Positions 5,332 through 10,261 of a stretch of DNA of 10,261 nucleotides are shown in pieces. Source of the DNA: JBBCJT01 sp037190665 (lineage in GTDB: Bacteria; Pseudomonadota; Alphaproteobacteria; Acetobacterales; Acetobacteraceae); NCBI GenBank assembly GCA_037190665.1, contig JBBCJT010000108.1:1-10261 (forward strand), given 5' to 3'. How positions within the stretch are numbered: position 1 is the first letter of the stretch; every line of letters begins with the position of its first letter. The translations under genes and the position numbers were made by a program. The notes under the pieces are model-generated. The model was not told where the DNA came from, made no database searches, and saw only the letters and a program-made list of their open reading frames with translations.

Positions 5332-5993
5332 ACGGCCACGGTCAGCGCCATGGCCGGCACGGCCACGCCCAGCGCAGCGGCCGCCGCCGCCTGGCACGGG
5401 TCGATCACCGGCACGCCTGCCGCGTCCTCGACCCATGGCCGGTGATGCGCCATGCCGGTGCAGCCGAGGATGACGGTCTGCGCTCCGGCCGCGACCGTCT
5501 CCCGCGCCGCCGCGATCAGCCGGTCGCGGGCCGCCTGCTCGTCCAGCAACGTCTCCATCGAGACGTTCAGCGCCACCTCGGCGGCCAGCCGCGCCTCCAG
5601 CCCCATCGCCCGCAGGGCGGCCATGTGCCGGCCCTTCGAGGCATCGACGATGGCGATCACGCCGAACCGCTCGGCCCGGGCAACGGCGGCGGCCACCGCA
5701 GAGCGGAACACGCCCAGCACGGGCCGGTCCGTCACGGCGCGCACCGCCTCGATCCCCGGATCGGAGGCGCAGGCGATCACGTAGGCATCCGCCCGCGTCC
5801 GCTCGACCAGCCGGCACAGCGGGTCCACCACCGCATGCCAGTCGCGCCAGGAATAAATGGCGGGCGGCCCCTCTGCGACCGTCGCGACCTCCAGCGCCGG
5901 CCCGCCGGGCAGGCGGAACGGGGCGATGGCGGCGTCGATGCCGGCCGAGCAGGCGGTGGACGAATTCGGGTTGACGACCAGAACACGGGACAT
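5328..5993 (-). CDS. Asp/Glu/hydantoin racemase family protein
   Basis: A 221-residue cofactor-independent racemase of the Asp/Glu/hydantoin superfamily. It opens with MSRVLVVNPNSST, the signature start of hydantoin racemase (HyuE-like) proteins. The two catalytic cysteines that act as opposing acid/base groups are both present: Cys75 (VIACASDPG) and Cys178 (VILGCTGM), matching the spacing of known hydantoin racemases (around 76 and 181). Having both cysteines favours a racemase over relatives such as arylmalonate decarboxylase. ATG 5993 is preferred because family homology begins there, although the frame stays open to 6203. It is first in a two-gene unit with the GNAT gene (4-bp overlap). 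With D-carbamoylases nearby, racemisation of 5-substituted hydantoins or amino acids is the likely role. The exact substrate is inferred. Confidence 0.87.
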   Translation of the reverse strand: MSRVLVVNPNSSTACSAGIDAAIAPFRLPGGPALEVATVAEGPPAIYSWRDWHAVVDPLCRLVERTRADAYVIACASDPGIEAVRAVTDRPVLGVFRSAVAAAVARAERFGVIAIVDASKGRHMAALRAMGLEARLAAEVALNVSMETLLDEQAARDRLIAAARETVAAGAQTVILGCTGMAHHRPWVEDAAGVPVIDPCQAAAAAALGVAVPAMALTVAV

Positions 5994-6069
5994 GGCCCAC
6001 CCTACCGTGACGCGCTTGTTTCCGCTGCCTCGTTGCTCCATGCTGCAATGCACAAGAGGGAAACGCCGA
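5994..6069. promoter_or_regulatory. Divergent gap between the racemase and DUF983 genes
   Basis: These 76 bases separate two divergently read units, so both promoters should lie here or just inside the genes. I see no convincing -35/-10 pair on either strand. GAGGG (6056-6060) is the ribosome binding site for ATG 6070, with 9 bases of spacing. Before the racemase, the - strand reads TAGGGTGGGCC ahead of the ATG, a weak ribosome binding site. Confidence 0.3.
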
Positions 6070-6483
6070 ATGGATGGGGTCGAGACCCAATGGAGGCCGG
6101 CGAAAGCCGCCCCTCCGCCCGATGCCTTGCCGCCCATGCTGACGATGATGGGGCGCGGGCTGAGAAACCGCTGCCCGGTCTGCGGCGAGGGGCGTGTGTT
6201 CAAGGGTTATCTGCGCGTGGTCCCGGCCTGCGAGTTCTGCGGCGCCGAGCTTGGGCGTATCCGTGCCGACGATGCCCCTCCCTACTTCACCATCTTCGCG
6301 GTCGGCCACATCGTCGTGCCGCTGCTGATGTGGGTGGACCGGGCCTATGAGCCGTCGATCATGACCCTGTCGGCCACCTTCCTGCCGCTGACCCTGGTGC
6401 TGAGCCTGCTGTTCATCCGCCCCATCAAGGGCGCGACGGTCGGGATGATGTACCGGCTGGGCTTCGGGAGGGCCGATGCCTGA
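6070..6483 (+). CDS. DUF983 family zinc-ribbon membrane protein
   Basis: A 137-residue inner-membrane protein of the DUF983 family. A zinc ribbon is formed by CPVC (Cys35, Cys38) and CEFC (Cys54, Cys57). It is followed by the family's DDAPPYFTIFAVGH segment (67-80) and two hydrophobic spans at about 72-90 and 97-116. The end FIRPIKGATVGMMYRLG is also typical. ATG 6070 is chosen for its GAGGG ribosome binding site; ATG 6040 is in frame but less well placed. The function of the family is not established. From memory, in many alphaproteobacteria a member sits in the cytochrome oxidase assembly gene cluster; here the partner is a UPF0262 gene instead, overlapping its last 8 bases, so the two are co-translated. 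Confidence 0.88.
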   Translation: MDGVETQWRPAKAAPPPDALPPMLTMMGRGLRNRCPVCGEGRVFKGYLRVVPACEFCGAELGRIRADDAPPYFTIFAVGHIVVPLLMWVDRAYEPSIMTLSATFLPLTLVLSLLFIRPIKGATVGMMYRLGFGRADA

Positions 6484-6949
6484 ACAGGCACGGATCGGCG
6501 AAGTCTTCCTGGCCGGCGAGGCGCTGACCCGGCTTTCGCCCGAGCTTGAGGCAGACCGCGCCCAGGCCGTCGCCGATCTGGTGGCGGAATCGGTCTTCCA
6601 GCCCGCCGGCCTGCCGCCGGGCCGGCACACGCTGCACCTGTCGATCCACGAGGGGCGGCTGATCTTCGACATCCGCGACACGCAGGACCAGCCGCAGAAC
6701 GCGATCGTGCTCGCCCTCGGCCCGTTCCGGCGCCTGATCAAGGACTACCAGTTGCTGGTGGACAGCCACATCGAGGCCGTTCACGACGGCCGCGAGTCGC
6801 GCATCCAAGCGATCGACATGGGCCGCCGCGGCCTGCACAACGAAGGCGCGGAGCTGCTGACCCAGCGGCTGAACGGCAAGATCACACTCGATTTCGCCAC
6901 CGCGCGGCGCCTGTTCACGCTGATCTGCGTCCTGCACCAGCGGATCTGA
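6476..6949 (+). CDS. UPF0262 family protein
   Basis: A 157-residue soluble protein of UPF0262, a family of unknown function found mainly in Alphaproteobacteria. Recognised marks are the start RIGEVFLAGEALTRLSPELE, the central LALGPFRRLIKDY (101-113), the near-invariant IDMGRRGLHNEGAELL (near 131-146), and the ending FATARRLFTLICVLH. Length agrees with the family (about 155-165). ATG 6476 overlaps the end of the DUF983 gene by 8 bases, and GGGAGG (6466-6471) lies close in front, so translation is probably coupled. No catalytic motif, signal peptide or membrane span is visible. Its stop lies 9 bases from that of the converging ftsH gene. Its presence is the best taxonomic marker in the window. 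Confidence 0.92.
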   Translation: MPEQARIGEVFLAGEALTRLSPELEADRAQAVADLVAESVFQPAGLPPGRHTLHLSIHEGRLIFDIRDTQDQPQNAIVLALGPFRRLIKDYQLLVDSHIEAVHDGRESRIQAIDMGRRGLHNEGAELLTQRLNGKITLDFATARRLFTLICVLHQRI

Positions 6950-6958
6950 CCCGCGCGT

Positions 6959-8782
6959 TCAGGCCGTGGCAGCGGCCCCGTGCATCAGCGCGGCGATCTC
7001 CTCCGCGTTCAGCGTCTCCTTCTCCAGCAGCGTCCGCGCGGTGCGCTCCAGCACATCCCGCCGCTCGCGCAGCATGTTCGCCGCGCGCTCGAACGCCGTA
7101 TCCACGATGTGCCGCACCTCCTCATCCACCACCGCGGCCGTCTCGTCGGAATAGGACTGGGTCTGCGGCCCGTACCAGGGTTGGTCGGTGGCGAGGAAGG
7201 AGCGGCGTTCCTTCTCCAGCGCCACGTGGCCGAGCCGGTCCGTCATGCCGTAGCGGGTGACGATGGCGCGCGCGATGTCGGTGACCTTTACCAGATCGTC
7301 GGCCGCGCCCGTGGACAGGTGGCCATAGACGATCCACTCCGCCGCGCGCCCGCCGAGCAGCACGGCCATCTTCGCCTCCAGCTCCTCGCGCGTCATCAGG
7401 AACCGGTCCTCCGTCGGGCGCTGGATCGTGTAGCCGAGCGCGCCGATGCCGCGCGGGATGATGGAGACCTTGTGCACCGGGTCCACGCCCGGCAGCCCGA
7501 GCGCGACCAGCGCATGGCCCATCTCGTGATAGGCCACGATCTCGCGCTCCTTCGGGTTCAGCAGCCGGTTGCGCTTTTCCAGGCCGGCGATGATGCGTTC
7601 GATCGCGTTGTTGAAATCCTCCATCGTCACGGCGCCCGCGCCGCGCCGCGTCGCGAGCAGCGCCGCCTCGTTGACGAGGTTGGCGAGGTCCGCACCGGTG
7701 AAGCCCGGGGTCAGGGCTGCGATCTGCTCCGCATCGACATCGGCGGCGAGCTTCGCCTTCTTCAGGTGCACGTTCAGGATCTGCACGCGGCCGGGCTTGT
7801 CGGGACGGTCCACCAGCACCTGCCGGTCGAAGCGGCCGGCGCGCAGCAGCGCGGGGTCGAGGATTTCCGGCCGGTTGGTGGCGGCGAGCAGCACCAGACC
7901 CGCCCGCGAATCGAAGCCATCCAGCTCCACCAGCAACTGGTTGAGCGTCTGTTCCTTCTCGTCGTTGGAGCCGGCCATGGGGCCGATGCCGCGGGCGCGG
8001 CCCAGCGCGTCCAGCTCGTCGATGAAGATGATCGCCGGCGCCTTGGCGCGCGCCTGCTGGAACAGGTCGCGCACGCGGGCGGCGCCCACGCCCACGAACA
8101 TCTCCACGAACTCGGAGCCGGAGATCGAGAAGAACGGCACCTTCGCCTCGCCCGCCACGGCCTTGGCGAGCAGCGTCTTGCCGGTGCCGGGGGGACCGAC
8201 CAGCAGCACGCCCTTCGGCATCCGCCCGCCCAGCCGCCCGTATTCCTTCGGGCTCCTCAGGAAGTCGATGATCTCCTTCAGCTCGTCCTTCGCCTCGTCC
8301 ACGCCGGCGACGTCGGCGAAGGTCACGCCGGTATCGGACTCCACGTAGATCTTCGCCTTCGACTTGCCGATCTGCATCAGCCCGCCGCCCATGCCGCCGG
8401 CCATGCGCCGCAACACGAAGATCCAGATGCCGACGAAGATGGCGACCGGCAGCACCCAGGAGAGCAGGTCGCGCAGGAAGGTGCTCTCGATCTCGCCCTT
8501 CACGACGACGCCGTGCTGCTGCATCTGCTGCGCAAGGTCGGGCTCGACGCGCGTGGTGATGAAGCGCGACCGGCCGTCCACCGCCTCCTTGAAGCTGCCC
8601 TGGATGAAGCGGTCGGAGACGGCGACCTCGGCGATCTTGCCCTGGTTGAGATAGGTCTCGAACTGGCTGTACGGGATGCGGGCGATCTGCGTCGCCGAGG
8701 TGAAGACGTACTGGAACAGCATCAGCCCGATGAAGGCCGCGATCCAGTAGCCGATGTTGAACTGCGCCTTGTTGTTGTTCAC
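6959..8782 (-). CDS. ftsH: ATP-dependent zinc metalloprotease FtsH
   Basis: A 607-residue membrane AAA+ protease that forms hexamers, extracts and degrades membrane and soluble proteins. Domains in order: membrane span (about 11-28), periplasmic domain, second span (about 107-125), AAA+ module with Walker A GPPGTGKT (196-203), pore-loop MFVG (228-231), Walker B IIFIDE (251-256) and the second region of homology (301-320, with Arg315 and Arg318), then the M41 peptidase with HEMGH (419-423) and a third zinc ligand at Asp496. It is shorter than E. coli FtsH (644), with HEMGH in place of HEAGH and a short C-terminus. These traits resemble the second, accessory FtsH clade, so another FtsH may exist in this genome. 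The start is GTG 8782, preceded by AGGAGGTGA (8792-8784), a full match to the 16S 3' end, though only 4 bases separate AGGAGG from the start. Confidence 0.96.
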   Translation of the reverse strand: MNNNKAQFNIGYWIAAFIGLMLFQYVFTSATQIARIPYSQFETYLNQGKIAEVAVSDRFIQGSFKEAVDGRSRFITTRVEPDLAQQMQQHGVVVKGEIESTFLRDLLSWVLPVAIFVGIWIFVLRRMAGGMGGGLMQIGKSKAKIYVESDTGVTFADVAGVDEAKDELKEIIDFLRSPKEYGRLGGRMPKGVLLVGPPGTGKTLLAKAVAGEAKVPFFSISGSEFVEMFVGVGAARVRDLFQQARAKAPAIIFIDELDALGRARGIGPMAGSNDEKEQTLNQLLVELDGFDSRAGLVLLAATNRPEILDPALLRAGRFDRQVLVDRPDKPGRVQILNVHLKKAKLAADVDAEQIAALTPGFTGADLANLVNEAALLATRRGAGAVTMEDFNNAIERIIAGLEKRNRLLNPKEREIVAYHEMGHALVALGLPGVDPVHKVSIIPRGIGALGYTIQRPTEDRFLMTREELEAKMAVLLGGRAAEWIVYGHLSTGAADDLVKVTDIARAIVTRYGMTDRLGHVALEKERRSFLATDQPWYGPQTQSYSDETAAVVDEEVRHIVDTAFERAANMLRERRDVLERTARTLLEKETLNAEEIAALMHGAAATA

Positions 8783-8904
8783 CTCACCTCCTGCCTGTGT
8801 CCGCGCGGGGTCGATGGACGTGGTGGCCGATCAGACGGTGGGCGACGCCGCGATGCAATCGCCGCCGTCAGGCGGACCCCATATCGGCGGCCACAGATGC
8901 AGTA
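8783..8904 (-). promoter_or_regulatory. recJ-ftsH intergenic region with weak promoter candidate
   Basis: These 122 bases lie between the recJ stop and the ftsH start. The very strong Shine-Dalgarno AGGAGGTGA occupies 8792-8784. Read on the - strand, TTGCAT (8858-8853) and TCTGAT (8835-8830) stand 17 bases apart, a weak sigma-70-like pair that could serve ftsH. A small GC hairpin, CCGCC/GGCGG (8862-8875), could mark the recJ transcript end but has no T-tract. No heat-shock-type promoter is evident. The promoter is a guess; the ribosome binding site is solid. Confidence 0.3.
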
Positions 8905-10261
8905 TCAGAGCCTGGCGCCGTCCGCGACCACGAAGCAGGCGCTTTCGGAGCCATTCCAGCTCTCGGCGCGCAGGTGCCCGGCCAGATGCACGGGCGCGCG
9001 CTCGTTCAGCAGCAGTTCGGCCAGCGGGCCGTCCTTGCCGCGGAACAGGATCGCCTTCAGCCGCGCGCCGCCTTCCTCGGCGTCGACGAAGGCGCGCACC
9101 GTGTTGCCCTCCGTGCCGACGCGGTCGGCGCGCACCACGCGGGCACGCGGCAGGGCGAAGACCGGCTCCTCGTTGCCCGCGCCGAAGGGCGCGAGCCGGC
9201 CGACCATCTGCGCGAGGCCCGTGGTCGCCGCTGCGACGCCCATCGTGCCCTCCACGGAAAGATCGGCCGCACTGGGCAGGGCGGCGGCGGCCGACAGCCG
9301 CTCGCAGAGGAAGGCGTGGAACTCGGCCATGCGGTCCGCCGACAGGCCGAAGCCCGCCGCCATCGGGTGCCCGCCGCCGGAGGTCAGGATGCCCGCCTGC
9401 CGCGCGGCGATCACCGCCGCGCCGAGATCGAGGCCGGGGATGGACCGGCCCGACCCCTTGGCCGCGCCCTCGTTCACCGCGGCGACGCAGGCGGGGCGGT
9501 TCAGCCGTTCCTTCACGCGGCCGGCAACGATGCCGACCACGCCCGGATGCCACCCCTCGCCCGCGATCAGGATCGCCGGGTGGCCGGCAGCCGCCTGCGC
9601 ATCCGCCTGCGCAAGTGCTGCTTCCAGCATCGCGGCCTCGACGAGCTGGCGCTGCCGGTTCACCGCATCCAGCCGCTCCGCCAGCACCCGCGCCTCCACC
9701 GGATCGTCGGTGGTCAGCAGCCTCAATCCCAGCCCGGGATCGTCGATGCGGCCGGCGGCGTTGATGCGCGGGCCCAGCGCGAAGCCGCAGGAATGTGCGC
9801 TCGGCGTATCCTTCACCCCGGCGATCTCCAGCAGCGCCGCGATGCCCGGCCGGGCGCGGCGCGCCATCACCTTCAGCCCCTGCGCCACCAGCGCGCGGTT
9901 CACCCCGGTCAGCGGCATCACGTCGCAGACGGTCGCGAGCGCGACGAGGTCGAGCAGGCCGATCAGGTCCGGCTCGGGCCGGCCGGCGAAGAAGCCCCGG
10001 CGACGCAGCGTGCGCAGCACCGCCACCCCGGCGAGGAAGGCCACGCCCGCCGCGCACAGGCCGGACAGGCCGGACGTGTCGTCCAGCCGGTTCGGGTTGA
10101 CCACGGCGGCGACGGCGGGGACCGGGCCTTCCGCCTTGTGATGGTCGAGCACCACCACGTCCGCCCCGCCGCCCGTCGCGGCGAACACCGCGCCGGCGGC
10201 GATGCCGCAATCGACGCAGACGATCAGCGTCGCGCCGCGGCCCGCCAGCCCTTCGAGCGCG
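8905..10261 (-). CDS. recJ: Single-stranded-DNA-specific 5'-3' exonuclease RecJ (5' end missing)
   Basis: The C-terminal 452 residues of RecJ, a Mn/Mg-dependent nuclease that degrades single-stranded DNA from 5' ends in recombination and mismatch/base repair. The frame is open to the right edge, so the N-terminus and DHH motif I lie outside. Visible in order: LIVCVDCG (metal motif near the edge), the DHH motif (LDHHKAEG, codons 10138-10146), NPNRLDDTSGLSGLCAAGVAF, TVCDVMPL, LGPRINAAGR, EGWHPGVVGIVAGR, SGRSIPGLDL, and the DHHA1 motif GGGHPMAAG (codons 9352-9378). The C-terminal OB-like domain runs to TGA at 8905-8907. GTG 10188 is only an internal codon, because conserved RecJ sequence continues upstream of it. 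It reads in the same direction as ftsH, 122 bases upstream. Very high confidence in identity. Confidence 0.96.
   Translation of the reverse strand, partial: ALEGLAGRGATLIVCVDCGIAAGAVFAATGGGADVVVLDHHKAEGPVPAVAAVVNPNRLDDTSGLSGLCAAGVAFLAGVAVLRTLRRRGFFAGRPEPDLIGLLDLVALATVCDVMPLTGVNRALVAQGLKVMARRARPGIAALLEIAGVKDTPSAHSCGFALGPRINAAGRIDDPGLGLRLLTTDDPVEARVLAERLDAVNRQRQLVEAAMLEAALAQADAQAAAGHPAILIAGEGWHPGVVGIVAGRVKERLNRPACVAAVNEGAAKGSGRSIPGLDLGAAVIAARQAGILTSGGGHPMAAGFGLSADRMAEFHAFLCERLSAAAALPSAADLSVEGTMGVAAATTGLAQMVGRLAPFGAGNEEPVFALPRARVVRADRVGTEGNTVRAFVDAEEGGARLKAILFRGKDGPLAELLLNERAPVHLAGHLRAESWNGSESACFVVADGARL

Noticed and set aside
4780..6741. A 653-codon - strand frame containing the GNAT sequence as its C-terminus
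   Set aside because: Only the last 183 codons resemble a protein family. The rest reads through the racemase, DUF983 and UPF0262 genes in wrong frames, so it is not a fusion.
6980..10141. A 1053-codon open frame on the + strand, antisense to ftsH and recJ
   Set aside because: Its translation is low-complexity, rich in Arg, Ala, His and Gln, with no recognisable domain, while the - strand carries complete FtsH and RecJ motif sets. Long antisense frames are expected in GC-rich coding DNA.
10189..10261. GTG 10188 as the true start of recJ
   Set aside because: The frame continues to the window edge with conserved RecJ sequence (LIVCVDCG), so the gene is truncated by the window and does not start there.
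1..10261. A mobile element, CRISPR array, tRNA or phage/defence island
   Set aside because: I saw no transposase, integrase, terminal inverted repeats, regularly spaced repeats or tRNA-like cloverleaf. Gene packing and composition look uniform.

Overview
The window is very GC-rich, with dense genes, GTG starts and strong G/C bias at third codon positions. Gene content points to an alphaproteobacterium: a UPF0262 protein, a DUF983 protein, RecJ, and an FtsH next to amino-acid/amide catabolic genes. A Rhodospirillales/Acetobacteraceae-type genome (Roseomonas-like) is my best guess, by inference only. I see no RNA genes, CRISPR array, insertion sequence or phage gene.

Layout. (1) 1-351, + strand: the C-terminal end of a peptide/opine-type ABC transporter substrate-binding protein, followed by a strong intrinsic terminator (391-419) set in a larger palindromic leader (352-420). 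(2) 447-2626, + strand: an alpha/beta hydrolase of the helical-cap type, then an N-carbamoyl-D-amino-acid hydrolase (D-carbamoylase). (3) 2644-3725, - strand: an M23-fold protein and a small exported protein of unknown function. (4) 3783-4775, + strand: a second, full-length D-carbamoylase paralogue. (5) 4780-5993, - strand: a hydantoin/Asp-Glu-type racemase and a GNAT acetyltransferase joined by an ATGA overlap. (6) 6070-6949, + strand: overlapping genes for a DUF983 zinc-ribbon membrane protein and a UPF0262 protein. (7) 6959-8782, - strand: an FtsH-type membrane AAA+ zinc protease. (8) 8905-10261, - strand: recJ, with its 5' end beyond the right edge.

How the genes fit together. Regions 1, 2, 4 and 5 read as an accessory catabolic island. 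A binding protein delivers a small amide or peptide-like substrate. D-carbamoylases release D-amino acids, CO2 and ammonia from N-carbamoyl-D-amino acids. A two-cysteine racemase interconverts enantiomers, which is the stereochemical logic of hydantoin-utilisation (hyu) loci. No hydantoinase/dihydropyrimidinase lies in the window; the alpha/beta hydrolase occupies the place beside the carbamoylase, so the upstream substrate may not be a plain hydantoin. Regions 6-8 look like ordinary chromosomal genes. No stretch longer than about 125 bases lacks a gene.

The points most worth checking are the missing hydantoinase, an active-site His-to-Gln change in the first D-carbamoylase, the terminator/antiterminator-like leader, and an M23 protein that keeps its zinc ligands but lacks both accessory catalytic histidines.
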